IMG/VR virus record: IMGVR_UViG_3300028596_000034
Location: 1 to 37,882 of that record
Direction: 5' to 3' (one strand)
From: a virus
Length of the DNA: 37,882 bases
Below are positions 29,703 to 37,396 of the stretch, in pieces (positions within the stretch are counted from its first letter, which is position 1; each line of letters begins with the position of its first letter). A program made the translations under genes and the position numbers. The notes beneath the pieces are model-generated. The model did no database searches. It was not told the origin of the DNA and saw only the letters and a program-made list of their open reading frames with translations.

Positions 29703-31820
29703 CTACTGCACAAATTGCTGAATTTCCTGCTGAGGCGCAAGTTCCTGCTGCAACGAAGGCAGATCAAGGGGCATTTCTTGCTCTGGAAGCGGCGATGGCT
29801 GGTCGTTCGCCGCCTGCACCGAGTTGAGCGCCACCATGGCGGCTTCCAATGGGCCGAGACGGTCCATGAACGCATCGAGACGCTTGGTGGTGGCCTCGAA
29901 CGCCTTGATTTCGTTCTCTTTCTCCTTGTCGTGGTACTTCTGCTCGTTGTCGGCGGCGGCCTGCAGCGCGGCGGCAAGCTGTGCCTGCAGCTGCTCGATC
30001 TGCTGGGTGGCCTGCTGAACCTCAGGGGACGGACCTTCGCCACGCACATTCGCCGGGATGACGTTGCGGAAGCGCTCGGCCAGCTCGTCAGCCATCGGGA
30101 ATGGCGCGGTTTTGAAGTAGAGGTCACCGGCAGTCGCCATGAAGCTGGGGTCAGCTGCCGCGAGCATGGAGAGGGCTTCGAAGGCCTCGTCACGCTTGCT
30201 GACATAGCTGGGGCCGGTGTCCGCGACCACCTCATATTGGCCAACGGCCGGGTTGAAGATGCGGTCAACCCCTTCGCCCTGTGGCTTCGGCTGCTCGGTC
30301 ATGGCCTGATCCAGGCCGGGGTCGATTTGCACGGTGTCATCGCTGCCATCTTCGGCCAGGATGCGGATCACGCGCGGGGTGTCGTAGATCTTCGGGATCA
30401 CGTCAACCAGGATCTTGCCGGTGTAGCGCACGGCCTTGGCCAGGTTGTCGCGGAAGTGCATGGTACTGCGGTCGGACTGCTTCGCGCGCCGGCTGATGGC
30501 CACGCCGCTGATCTCGTTGGACGGGGCGCCCATGAGCGGATCGTTCTGCCCGCTGGCCATCTTGAATTCTTCGGCGGCGGACATCTGGCCTTGGATGTAG
30601 GCCTGGCTCATCACGGGCGGCTCAATGCGCTGCGGGACTGGTAGCGGGTTGCCCTGGTCGTCCACATCGTTGAATGGCAGGTACGCGTGGTTCTCGGTGT
30701 TGGCGGTCTCCCAGTACGACTCATAGCCCTCGATGGACCGGGCGCCAGCCACGTATGGCGTCTTGGTCTGCAACGCGACGTGCTCAACCGCCGAGGATGA
30801 CCAGTAGTTGTACATGCGCTGCGGGTCTTTCAGGTTGCGCACATGGCCCTTACGGTCAAGCTTGCCGTCGATGATCATTTCCTCACCGACCACGCGCACG
30901 ATCGGAATGGTGGTGCCGACCCACTCTCCGCGCTCGATGATCTGGTCGCCGGCGATCTTGCACCACTTCCAGGCTGGCTGCTGCACCTCGCGCTTGCGGA
31001 TGCTGCTGTCTTCCATGGCGATCTTGGCCAGATCAGGCATCGACTCGCGCAGCACCGAGAGCATGACCTCGCTGATCACCGGCTGACCATCTGCGCCCGG
31101 GGTCGGCAGGGCGATGAGCGTGTCTTTCTTGTAGTCGACGTAGTAGTACTCGGCGACGCGCACGGTGTCCTCGCCAAGCCAACCGTTGCTGTCACCGAAC
31201 GAGGCGTCGCCTACCCGGTCCTTCCACTCTGCATGCTTGCGGTTGAAGTCAGCGCGCGGCATGTCGTCGAAGACGAAGCCCCACTTCGAATCGCTGCCGT
31301 CCGTCTCGCGCGAATCGCAGTCCAGCACCACGGACAGCGGGTTGCGGATGCGGCGGATGAACAGTTCTTGGTCGAAGCTGTTGTCGTTCACGTAGTCGGT
31401 GACGACGCGCCAGTAGCCAATGCCGCCCTCTACCTGGAACTCCAGCGCGGTGTCGTAGGCGTCGGCCGCGTTGGACTGGTACTCGATGTGGCGGATGACC
31501 CCTTCTAACACCTGGGCGCTCTCGTATGAGGCTTCACCGCCCACGGCAGAAACGCGCACCGATGGCTTGTTCTCCTTGGCCTCGTTGATAACCATCAGCG
31601 CGTGCTGGCGGGTCTTGTTGATCGTCAGGCAGGGCTTTGCGTCCTCTGTGCGCCGGTTGCGCATCGTCTCAGGCCACTGGTAGCCGTTGTCGCTGTCGGC
31701 ATGGCAGAACTTGAGGTCATCGGTGAACAGCTTGCGGAAGTCGCCCTCGAAGTCCATGGCGCGCTGAAAGCGTTCCTTGGCAATGCGCACAATCTCGTCG
31801 TCTTTCTTGGTGTCAGCCAT
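29703..31820 (-). CDS. Portal protein (P22 gp1-like)
   Basis: 705 residues (P22 gp1 725). P22-type portal signature: DLKFCHADSDNGYQWPETMR, KPCLTINKTRQHALMVINE, IRHIEYQSNAADAYDTALE, GGIGYWRVVTDYV, then EISGVAISRRAKQSDRSTMH. The C-terminal 110 residues form a coiled barrel (QQIEQLQAQLAAALQAAADN, and later Gln/Pro-rich). This twelve-subunit ring is the DNA gateway and headful sensor. It starts three bases after the terminase stop. Confidence 0.95.
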   Translation of the reverse strand: MADTKKDDEIVRIAKERFQRAMDFEGDFRKLFTDDLKFCHADSDNGYQWPETMRNRRTEDAKPCLTINKTRQHALMVINEAKENKPSVRVSAVGGEASYESAQVLEGVIRHIEYQSNAADAYDTALEFQVEGGIGYWRVVTDYVNDNSFDQELFIRRIRNPLSVVLDCDSRETDGSDSKWGFVFDDMPRADFNRKHAEWKDRVGDASFGDSNGWLGEDTVRVAEYYYVDYKKDTLIALPTPGADGQPVISEVMLSVLRESMPDLAKIAMEDSSIRKREVQQPAWKWCKIAGDQIIERGEWVGTTIPIVRVVGEEMIIDGKLDRKGHVRNLKDPQRMYNYWSSSAVEHVALQTKTPYVAGARSIEGYESYWETANTENHAYLPFNDVDDQGNPLPVPQRIEPPVMSQAYIQGQMSAAEEFKMASGQNDPLMGAPSNEISGVAISRRAKQSDRSTMHFRDNLAKAVRYTGKILVDVIPKIYDTPRVIRILAEDGSDDTVQIDPGLDQAMTEQPKPQGEGVDRIFNPAVGQYEVVADTGPSYVSKRDEAFEALSMLAAADPSFMATAGDLYFKTAPFPMADELAERFRNVIPANVRGEGPSPEVQQATQQIEQLQAQLAAALQAAADNEQKYHDKEKENEIKAFEATTKRLDAFMDRLGPLEAAMVALNSVQAANDQPSPLPEQEMPLDLPSLQQELAPQQEIQQFVQ

Positions 31821-31823
31821 CTG

Positions 31824-33161
31824 TCAGCCCATCCAGCTGTGATTGCCCAGGCGTGGGCGCGTTTTAGGGGGTTCTTTCGGTTCTTTCTTGGCTCTGACCA
31901 TGCCGGGGAACAGCTCGGCCAGGGCCCATATCAGTGCGTCTGCTCGGTTTGGCGATGATTCGCCGACATAGCCGAAGGTGGTGAAGCCAACTAGCTCGTC
32001 TTCCAGCTTCTGGAACTGACCGACGTGCTTGACCTTTCCCTGCTCATACAGCGCTGAGAAGGGTTCGGCGCGCACGGCTTTGCCACGGGTCGCGGTGACC
32101 TGCTTATACGGCGTGCGCGGGCGGCTGGTGTCGATCACATGCTTGACCATGGCGCCGCCATAGTTCTGCTCGCCCACCACGACATCTGCTGCGTGCCGGT
32201 CGAATGCGTCGGTAGCCACGCGACCCCAGGTAGCTGGCCCGGCCTTGACGGTGCAGTCCTCCAGCAGATAGGCATTACCGTCGGTGCCCAGGCCAGCCAC
32301 CATGATGCCGATCTCGTCATTGTCCGCGTTGTCGGCATCACCCGAGCCTGATGGGTCAACCGACACCACCACGCGCACCATTTCCGGCAGGTCTGTGCCG
32401 TCTGTGCGGTGCGTCTCTATGGTTTCCTCGCTGAACAGCTGGCTTGGGTTGGCGTCGGTGAACTCGCCTTTGAGGAATCGCTTCTGCAGTCTCGGGCTGA
32501 GTGCGCGCAGGCTCTCCAGGTATTCAGGCGAAAGGTTGTCCTGGTTGGCCTCTGGGTTGATCTGGTAGCTGGTGTAGTTGTCTGGCCTGGCGAGGGGAAG
32601 CTTCGTCTCGGGGTCGCGCTTCTCGATGAACAGGCGGTACGACCAGTGTGATTTGCTCGGCGGGTTGCAGTCGTAGTAGGCGCGCGGCTTCATCAGCTGC
32701 TCATTGCCGGCAACCACCTGGTGAACCTTCTGCGCCAGTCGGGTCATGACGATGCCGACGGACGCCCACGGGATCTGGCTGCACTCGTTCAGGTACACGG
32801 TGACGAACTCCATGCCCAGGATCTTCTCGATCCGGTCCTTGTCGTCCAGGCCGGCAAACCAGATCTCTGAGCCGTTGGCAAACGTGGCGTACCAGTCCGT
32901 CTTGCTGATGTTGTAGGCCACGCCAGGGAAGCAGATGTCCATCACCTTGGGGAAGGTATCGAGAACAATGGAATTCTTGATCGACTTGAAGCTGAGGCGC
33001 AGCATCGCATGCCGGCTCTTGGGTGCCTTCACGGCGCGCATGATGGTGTTGCGCACATGCAGGAACGTCTTGCCCGAACGTGAACCGCCAAACAGCATGG
33101 CGTGGGTGGCGTCTCCCGCCAGCAGAATTTGGGCCTCTGCCTGCTTCGGGTTCAGCTTCAC
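31824..33161 (-). CDS. terL: Terminase large subunit
   Basis: 445 residues (P22 gp2 499). ATPase: Walker A GGSRSGKT (25-32) and Walker B VTVYLNE (120-126, catalytic Glu E126). The C-terminal RNase-H-like nuclease has three acidic residues, D269 in VVSVDPSG, E331 in VVVGEQNYGG and D408 in PNRADALIWAL. It packages DNA into the portal and makes headful cuts. It overlaps TerS by 4 bases and precedes portal. Confidence 0.95.
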   Translation of the reverse strand: MKLNPKQAEAQILLAGDATHAMLFGGSRSGKTFLHVRNTIMRAVKAPKSRHAMLRLSFKSIKNSIVLDTFPKVMDICFPGVAYNISKTDWYATFANGSEIWFAGLDDKDRIEKILGMEFVTVYLNECSQIPWASVGIVMTRLAQKVHQVVAGNEQLMKPRAYYDCNPPSKSHWSYRLFIEKRDPETKLPLARPDNYTSYQINPEANQDNLSPEYLESLRALSPRLQKRFLKGEFTDANPSQLFSEETIETHRTDGTDLPEMVRVVVSVDPSGSGDADNADNDEIGIMVAGLGTDGNAYLLEDCTVKAGPATWGRVATDAFDRHAADVVVGEQNYGGAMVKHVIDTSRPRTPYKQVTATRGKAVRAEPFSALYEQGKVKHVGQFQKLEDELVGFTTFGYVGESSPNRADALIWALAELFPGMVRAKKEPKEPPKTRPRLGNHSWMG

Positions 33162-33589
33162 AGCTTCTCGTCCAGTTCGTTGGCCTGAACAACACTGATG
33201 CCGCCAGAGTGCTCGAACTCGTGCTTGTCGCGCCAGTTGGCCTTATCCCGGTTCTTCAACCAGAAGATCATCGATGTGGGGTCAGGCGGGTAATGCTTAG
33301 TCACCTCCACTCTCTCGATCTTGCCGTCGATTACCTTGATTTCCTCCTCGGTGACCGTGTAGCCCATGGCGCGCTTGAACAGTGACTCAACCACCTTTTG
33401 GTCAGCGACAGCCTTGTCGACCTTTACGGACTCGGAAAACTCGGGATGCTTGACCTTCCACAGGTTGATGGTTGCGATGGATACAGCGAATTCAGACGCA
33501 AGGTCAGCATCGGTCGCCCCCAGCTTGGCCATGGCTACGCCGATCTTGCAGAATTCCGGCTTGTACTTCGTAGGGCGACCGCCTGCCAT
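33158..33589 (-). CDS. terS: Terminase small subunit
   Basis: 143 residues. The N-terminal helix-turn-helix, GRPTKYKPEFCKIGVAMAK then GATDADLASEFAVSIATINLWKVKHPEF (read in two parts), is the standard small-terminase DNA-binding domain. The middle KVVESLFKRAMGYTVTEEE and the tail PTSMIFWLKNRDKANWRDKH are family features. P22 gp3 (162) recognises pac within its own gene, so a pac site may lie here, but I could not point to it. Preceding small gene stops immediately upstream. Confidence 0.92.
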   Translation of the reverse strand: MAGGRPTKYKPEFCKIGVAMAKLGATDADLASEFAVSIATINLWKVKHPEFSESVKVDKAVADQKVVESLFKRAMGYTVTEEEIKVIDGKIERVEVTKHYPPDPTSMIFWLKNRDKANWRDKHEFEHSGGISVVQANELDEKL

Positions 33590-33868
33590 TTAGATCACCT
33601 CGTATTTCGAGTAGAAGTCCGCTGCATCGAGCACGGCTACAGCGCCTTCACTGCTCAGCGTGATGACCTGGCCTTCGATCACGGTGTAGGTAATAGCCTC
33701 CTCGCCTTCCCCAACCTTGAGCACCTGCGAGCGCTTGCCATCGCCATTGAACGTGGTGCCCACTTCCTTGGCGCCGATCATGTTGGCCACCTCGGCCAGC
33801 TGGTTCAGCGCATCGGTCACTTCCACCGCCTGGAACTGCGGCGCTTTTTCCTTGTAGTTTCGGATCAT
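33590..33868 (-). CDS. Small protein preceding terminase, PGDYG-like architecture
   Basis: 92 residues from ATG 33868 (MIRNYKEKAPQFQAVEV). An alpha helix (ALNQLAEVANMIG) is followed by small beta strands, TYTVIEGQVITLSSEGAVAVLDAADFYSKYEVI, resembling the small PGDYG-type phage proteins. Function unknown. It directly precedes TerS and follows the terminator at 33926, so it is the first gene of the packaging operon. Confidence 0.65.
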   Translation of the reverse strand: MIRNYKEKAPQFQAVEVTDALNQLAEVANMIGAKEVGTTFNGDGKRSQVLKVGEGEEAITYTVIEGQVITLSSEGAVAVLDAADFYSKYEVI

Positions 33869-33925
33869 GTCGATATCTCGTCTGGTTGGTGAATATTGGT
33901 GAATCATAGCGCCATAGGTGTTTCA

Positions 33926-33960
33926 GGCACAAAAAACCCGGCGTTATGCCGGGCTTTGTG
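33926..33960 (-). terminator. Terminator between the membrane-protein genes and the packaging operon
   Basis: Minus-strand CCCGGC, loop ATAAC, GCCGGG (33953-33937), followed by TTTTTTGTGCC. Flanking GCACAAA/TTTGTGC (33928-33934 and 33955-33961) can extend the stem. A strong intrinsic terminator for leftward transcription, lying between the holin-like genes and the packaging genes. Confidence 0.85.
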
Positions 33961-33972
33961 CAATTCGGTGCT

Positions 33973-34347
33973 TCATCGCCTGATTGGCCGGATGGCCGGT
34001 GTTCGCTGCCGGTGCTGCTGAATCACACCGATGATCATCGTGACACCCATGACCATGTCGAAATAGCCCTGCATGCTGGTATCGGCCTGCTGCAGCAGAT
34101 CCTGGAGCATGGCCATTTCAACCGAGAGCGCGGCCGACCAGAGCATGGACACCACCAGCGCGCATTGGGCGACCGACTCAAGTATGCCGCTTGCACGACC
34201 CAGAAGAATCAAGCCGATCAGATCAACCAGGGCAAAGCTGGCGTACCAGACCGACAGCAGGTCAGCGTCAGCGCTCTGCGCCCAGGCCGGCATCAGCGAG
34301 TTGATCGCGTAGAACCCGATGAAGTGGATGGCGAGGGCGCGAAGCAT
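33973..34347 (-). CDS. Membrane protein, possible holin/antiholin
   Basis: 124 residues. Three to four hydrophobic stretches: 4-22 (ALAIHFIGFYAINSLMPAW), 32-49 (VWYASFALVDLIGLILLG), 60-75 (AQCALVVSMLWSAALS), and about 93-108 (YFDMVMGVTMIIGVI), ending with a charged tail (QQHRQRTPAIRPIRR). It is preceded by the tiny basic gene, overlapping by one base (TGATG). Position suggests lysis or assembly; no family assigned. Confidence 0.65.
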   Translation of the reverse strand: MLRALAIHFIGFYAINSLMPAWAQSADADLLSVWYASFALVDLIGLILLGRASGILESVAQCALVVSMLWSAALSVEMAMLQDLLQQADTSMQGYFDMVMGVTMIIGVIQQHRQRTPAIRPIRR

Positions 34348-34478
34348 CAGGCCTTACCCTTGGCCGGCTTTGGCACTGCGCGCTTGCCAGGTGCGGCTGG
34401 CGGGCTTTGGCGGGGCATCTTCTCGGCATACACCTGGCCGCCATTGCGACCGGTAGAGGATGGGGCTTTACGTGACAT
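34347..34478 (-). CDS. 43-residue basic Pro-rich peptide
   Basis: MSRKAPSSTGRNGGQVYAEK..., ending PGKRAVPKPAKGKA. AGGA seven bases before the ATG and overlap with the next start support expression. Strongly basic and probably disordered. It could bind RNA or membranes; similar lone basic peptides occur near phage lysis genes, but nothing here identifies it. Confidence 0.55.
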   Translation of the reverse strand: MSRKAPSSTGRNGGQVYAEKMPRQSPPAAPGKRAVPKPAKGKA

Positions 34479-34487
34479 GGTAATTTC

Positions 34488-34823
34488 CTATGCGGCTGTG
34501 ATGTGGGAAACGTTGCCCTTCGCGACATGGAGTCGGTACGCGAGCATGAGCAGGATCAGGGAGACAAATGGCGATACGCCGGTGGCGATGCCTGTCATCA
34601 CCCTGGAGAGCTCCATGATACAGAGCATGAACAGCGCTGTGGCGGTCAGCGTAACGCGGGGCTTGAAGCGGGTTTCATCGTCAGGCTTGAAGCGCATGAT
34701 GCTAAGGGCTATCCAGCCGCACGCGCTTGACTTTATCAGGTTCCACATGGGGGTGTAACTCACCTCCCAGAGGTACGCGGCGAACTCGAAGAGCCTGTCG
34801 AAGAAGTGGGCCCACTCATGCAT
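34488..34823 (-). CDS. Putative holin (LydA/holin 3_3-like)
   Basis: 111 residues from ATG 34823 (MHEWAHFFDRLFEFAAY); longer in-frame starts lie within the gene above. N-terminal amphipathic segment, then a hydrophobic helix around the SACGWIALSIM stretch, RFKPDDETRFKPRVTLTA, and two hydrophobic helices (ATALFMLCIMELSRVM, SPFVSLILLMLAYRL). The RF+PR-type loop between helices resembles LydA-family holins. It would make inner-membrane holes for the endolysin at 14703-15185. It overlaps the upstream gene by 8 bases. Confidence 0.6.
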   Translation of the reverse strand: MHEWAHFFDRLFEFAAYLWEVSYTPMWNLIKSSACGWIALSIMRFKPDDETRFKPRVTLTATALFMLCIMELSRVMTGIATGVSPFVSLILLMLAYRLHVAKGNVSHITAA

Positions 34824-35202
34824 CGGGGTCACCTTTGCGGGAGAGCCGGAGCTTGCCAAGCTCGCCGATCCACCCCGGCAGTTTGTTGGTGCGCACGAAC
34901 TCGATGACGGCCGTGCACAGGATCACGATCAGGAACGAAGCAATGAAGCCCCGGATGCCTGGCGCGTTATCGAATATGGCGGGCATAGGGCCTTGGACAG
35001 CGTAAATGTAGCCGAATGCCCAAGCGATGAAGAAGTAGGCGAACTTCACCCAGAAGTTGGGGATCCAGTAGGCCATCATGCAGAACATGCCGGCGCCCCC
35101 TCCAGATCCGATCACGGTGAGAGGGTCAAGGCCTGGGAATGCCGCTGCAACGGACGATCCACCGAGGACCAGGTAGGGGATCGCTGATGACGGCTCGGCC
35201 AT
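34816..35202 (-). CDS. Putative holin-like membrane protein
   Basis: 128 residues with three hydrophobic segments: about 8-24 (YLVLGGSSVAAAFPGL), 32-62 (IGSGGGAGMFCMMAYW, then a second FWVKFAYFFIAWAFGYIYAV), and 85-103 (GFIASFLIVILCTAVIEFV), followed by a basic tail. It is the first gene after the putative late promoter. A class I-like holin is the best guess; an antiholin pair with the next gene is possible. Confidence 0.6.
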   Translation of the reverse strand: MAEPSSAIPYLVLGGSSVAAAFPGLDPLTVIGSGGGAGMFCMMAYWIPNFWVKFAYFFIAWAFGYIYAVQGPMPAIFDNAPGIRGFIASFLIVILCTAVIEFVRTNKLPGWIGELGKLRLSRKGDPDA

Positions 35203-35238
35203 TGATTGCTTTCCGTGGCTTGGGAAGGTGTTTCAGGA

Positions 35239-35247
35239 GTGTATCAC
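35239..35247 (-). promoter_or_regulatory. Putative late promoter, extended -10
   Basis: Minus-strand TGATACACT (35247-35239): an extended -10 (TGN) with TACACT, about 37 bases before the start of the first membrane-protein gene. No good -35 is seen at the usual distance, as in promoters that need an activator or rely on the extended -10. Together with the two terminators upstream it fills the 307-base gap (35203-35509), in which I see no gene. Confidence 0.4.
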
Positions 35248-35283
35248 GCGACCCGAAAGGTGATGGCACGGAGCCAGATGCAG

Positions 35284-35308
35284 AAAGACCCACTGCTGTG
35301 GGCCCTTT
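35284..35308 (-). terminator. Second terminator of the leftward early arm
   Basis: AAAG-A-CCCAC (35284-35293), loop TGCT, GTGGG-CC-CTTT (35298-35308). On the minus strand the stem is followed by CTTTCTGC. A weaker partner of the terminator at 35419, in tandem. Confidence 0.5.
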
Positions 35309-35418
35309 GGGTGTGATGGTTGGAAAGCCCCGCTTTAACCCCACCGCATGTATTTGCGACTTTTCTAGTGGACGGTCCAGGGATTCCCGAGTGGCCAGCA
35401 TACATCGCGCCCAAAGAA

Positions 35419-35449
35419 AAAGCCCAGATCCTTTTGAGATCTGGGCTTT
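35419..35449 (-). terminator. Strong intrinsic terminator after rusA
   Basis: AAAGCCCAGATC (35419-35430), loop CTTTTGA, GATCTGGGCTTT (35438-35449): a perfect 12-bp stem. On the minus strand it ends in TTTTTCTTTGG. It closes the leftward early arm after RusA. Confidence 0.92.
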
Positions 35450-35509
35450 CCCCGCGTGACCAACGCACATGCCTTAGGCGTGAAGCGCACCGATGGAGGC
35501 GTGAAGCGA

Positions 35510-35953
35510 TCATGCCTCCAGCGGCAGGCCCAGGTCAAGCGGTCGCACCTTGATGATTGCGCAGGCCTCTTCTGCATACCGCTTCGATACTGTTGCCTCA
35601 ACCACCTGCGAGTCATCCATCCATGCAATACCGTTTAAAGCGTCACACAGCGCTTTACAGACGTTTTCCCAGTCCGGCTTACTCGTCGGTCGGATCTCAC
35701 CTGAAAACGCCTGTAATCGCTTCTTTTTGCTCCATGACATGGGTATGCCCATGCTCAGCTCGATCTTGAGCGCCACTGGGCCAACAATCGGCGCTCTTGC
35801 TCCCATCGAGCGCCGGGCCTCACACGACACCTTCAGCTCGTAATCGCGGGTCTTCTCCGGGGTGTACGTGCTGACGAAATTGCCGCGCTTGGCGAACCGG
35901 GGTCTTCCTTTGGCGACAGGCTCGCCCGGTACGAGAATAAACACTTCGGTCAT
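35510..35953 (-). CDS. rusA: RusA-family Holliday-junction resolvase
   Basis: 147 residues (typical 120) from ATG 35953, behind AAGGAG. The RusA signature is clear: VPGEPVAKGRPRF at the N-terminus and KPDWENVCKALCDALNGIAWMDDSQVV, which supply the metal-binding Asp residues (KPD, the Asp of CDAL and the DD pair), then a C-terminal EEACAIIKVRP. It resolves branched recombination intermediates and concatemer branches before packaging. It is the last gene of the leftward arm, where lambdoid nin regions end. Overlaps the DUF3310 stop by 4 bases. Confidence 0.93.
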   Translation of the reverse strand: MTEVFILVPGEPVAKGRPRFAKRGNFVSTYTPEKTRDYELKVSCEARRSMGARAPIVGPVALKIELSMGIPMSWSKKKRLQAFSGEIRPTSKPDWENVCKALCDALNGIAWMDDSQVVEATVSKRYAEEACAIIKVRPLDLGLPLEA

Positions 35954-36174
35954 GTGAACTCCTTCCAGACCAGATCCCTGTACCAATTTGCCTTCGCCAG
36001 ATCCTCAGCTGCATCGCCCTTCTCGCCTGCGCGCAACCGGTACTTGAGAGCATTCCCCTTGCAGAACCCTGAGAATTCTTCCGGCGTCAGCGCGGCGCGT
36101 ATCACGTCGATGGATTGCTGGCCTGGGAATAGGTCGTAGTGTTTGGGGTTGGTTACTGGGTTGTGGTCACTCAT
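35950..36174 (-). CDS. DUF3310 protein
   Basis: 74 residues. Starts MSDHNPVTNPKHY; the segment GQQSIDVIRAALTPEEFSGFC and the core KGNALKYRLRAGEKGDAAEDLAKANWYRDLVW match DUF3310, widespread in phages (sometimes fused to nucleotide-metabolism enzymes). Its function is unknown; a role in nucleotide binding is sometimes proposed. ATG overlaps the preceding stop. Confidence 0.85.
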   Translation of the reverse strand: MSDHNPVTNPKHYDLFPGQQSIDVIRAALTPEEFSGFCKGNALKYRLRAGEKGDAAEDLAKANWYRDLVWKEFT

Positions 36175-36341
36175 CCGTTCTTCCCCCTGTTCCGCTCCTG
36201 CCGAATCTTGGAGCATTTGGTGTGCTTGTAGGTGTTGAGGCCGAAGGACCGTGGACGCCCGCATACATCGCAGGTCGTTTTGAGATCAAGCGCCTTCATC
36301 GGAAAGCCACGGATTGTGGTGGTGCGGCGTAGGGCGGTCAT
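36171..36341 (-). CDS. Small zinc-binding protein, paralogue of the 98-residue neighbour
   Basis: 56 residues from ATG 36341 (MTALRRTTTIRGFP), GGAG upstream. Contains CDVCGRPRSFGLNTYKHTKC followed by SKIRQERN, matching CDVCGFARGMGKHDKCSQIR in the gene at 36550-36846. Probably a C-x2-C...H-x2-C zinc finger. A later start (MKALDL) is possible. Function unknown. Confidence 0.65.
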   Translation of the reverse strand: MTALRRTTTIRGFPMKALDLKTTCDVCGRPRSFGLNTYKHTKCSKIRQERNRGKNG

Positions 36342-36553
36342 GGTTTTCCATCTCCGCATGATGGGCACCACCAAATACCCAGGCCAGGATTATCCTCATC
36401 TTCCTGGTAGTTCGATGGCCATTCCTCTTTTGGCAAAGGCTGGCTTTCACCCATTACCGCCCCTGGAATTTTCCAGAAGCATTTGTGCGGACCTACGCCG
36501 TAGATCGGAAAGCATGGGAACCCGTCAGGATCTGTGCACATTTCGCAGCTCAT
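36338..36553 (-). CDS. Small Cys-rich protein
   Basis: 71 residues, MSCEMCTDPDGFPCFPIYGVGPHKC..., ending WWCPSCGDGKP. Seven Cys in CxxC/GPHKC patterns suggest one or two zinc sites. A similar arrangement of small CEMC...CFPIYG proteins occurs in nin-like regions of gamma-proteobacterial phages. It overlaps its neighbours by 4 bases at both ends. Confidence 0.65.
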   Translation of the reverse strand: MSCEMCTDPDGFPCFPIYGVGPHKCFWKIPGAVMGESQPLPKEEWPSNYQEDEDNPGLGIWWCPSCGDGKP

Positions 36554-36846
36554 ACCTCACCCCCAAACCCCGCCGCCCGCGCCAGCGTCTTCACATGGCA
36601 CTCCCGGCAAACGTTGCCCATCATCTCGCCGTGCTTATGCTCCTGCTTGCAGTCCTTGCACTTCACCTTGGTGCTCGGATCTGTTCCGCCGATGAAATTG
36701 AAACCAGCCGCCTTGCGGATCTGGGAGCACTTGTCGTGCTTTCCCATGCCGCGAGCAAAGCCACACACATCGCACCGGCCATGCATCGCCGTCCTGAAAT
36801 TCGGATTCATGCCGCGTGGTGGCTTGGTCATTGGTTCGTAGTTCAT
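36550..36846 (-). CDS. Zinc-ribbon protein, possible regulator
   Basis: 98 residues from ATG 36846 (MNYEPMTKPPRGMNPNF); a longer open frame lacks a good start. Two zinc modules: CDVCGFARGMGKHDKCSQIR (about 25-44), shared with the 36171-36341 protein, and CKDCKQEHKHGEMMGNVCREC (read as CKDC ... CREC, about 63-83). It sits where lambdoid nin regions carry small zinc proteins and Q. It could be a late regulator, but no Q motif is visible. Confidence 0.65.
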   Translation of the reverse strand: MNYEPMTKPPRGMNPNFRTAMHGRCDVCGFARGMGKHDKCSQIRKAAGFNFIGGTDPSTKVKCKDCKQEHKHGEMMGNVCRECHVKTLARAAGFGGEV

Positions 36847-36986
36847 GGCCAAAGACTCCGGATGGTTAAAAGATTGGCGCCAGCGAGAAGAAGCACAATC
36901 AGAGCAGGACCGTTCTGCCCGCTGATTCCTAGAACTGCGCCAGCAACACACATAGCCATTCCTGAGAAACACATGAAGCGCCTCAT
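36843..36986 (-). CDS. Small membrane peptide
   Basis: 47 residues from ATG 36986 (MRRFMCFSGMAMCVAGAVLG), GGGGGAGG upstream. Two hydrophobic halves separated by GISGQNGP and ending LLLAGANLLTIRSLWP: likely a two-pass mini membrane protein. It overlaps both neighbours by 4 bases. Function unknown. Confidence 0.6.
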   Translation of the reverse strand: MRRFMCFSGMAMCVAGAVLGISGQNGPALIVLLLAGANLLTIRSLWP

Positions 36987-37396
36987 ACCGCCTCCCCCTT
37001 GGCCAGAGCCAGTGCTGCGCGTGCGGCGGCGAGCTCTTTCTCGTTCCACTCCACGCCTACGCCATCGTCGAAGCACTTCATCATTCCGGTGAGGGCATCG
37101 ACCAATGCCGTGAACACCTCACCCCGCTCACCCGCCAGCCGCTCAATGTGCCGCACATTCTCCTGAACCTGCTCGCTGAGCTTCTGCGCCCGGGCGAAGT
37201 TCTCGTCGGCCACCTCGGTGGCTTGGACGATAGATTCGGCCTGGAGCCATACAAGCGCAGATACCTTCTGCCTCAGAGATTCAAGGTTCAGTTCGAATGC
37301 GCCCGCGAAACCCATGCTGTCGCCGCAGTCGCGCATGGCTTCAAAGGCTGCTTCCATTTCGGCGCGCGCCTGCTTGATCTTCTCGATGTTGGTCAT
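36983..37396 (-). CDS. Coiled-coil protein of unknown function
   Basis: 137 residues, helical almost throughout (KIKQARAEMEAAFEAMRDC, then RQKVSALVWLQAESIVQATE, FARAQKLSEQVQENVRHIER, and NEKELAAARAALALAKGE). No catalytic motif. Overlaps the HNH-AP2 stop by 4 bases, and its ATG lies in a TGACCAAATGA variant of the linker. Confidence 0.65.
   Translation of the reverse strand: MTNIEKIKQARAEMEAAFEAMRDCGDSMGFAGAFELNLESLRQKVSALVWLQAESIVQATEVADENFARAQKLSEQVQENVRHIERLAGERGEVFTALVDALTGMMKCFDDGVGVEWNEKELAAARAALALAKGEAV

Noticed and set aside
29058-30644. Long plus-strand frame (528 codons) across scaffold and portal
   Set aside because: Crosses two well-supported minus-strand genes and their gap; composition (His/Leu/Val/Arg-rich) is that of an antisense shadow.
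35126-35470. Minus-strand frame over the late switch region
   Set aside because: Runs through two terminators and into the first membrane-protein gene; no start signal.
35203-35509. tRNA or small RNA gene in the gap
   Set aside because: The stems seen are simple terminator hairpins; no cloverleaf or TpsiC-like arm found. No tRNA or CRISPR array was recognised anywhere in the window.
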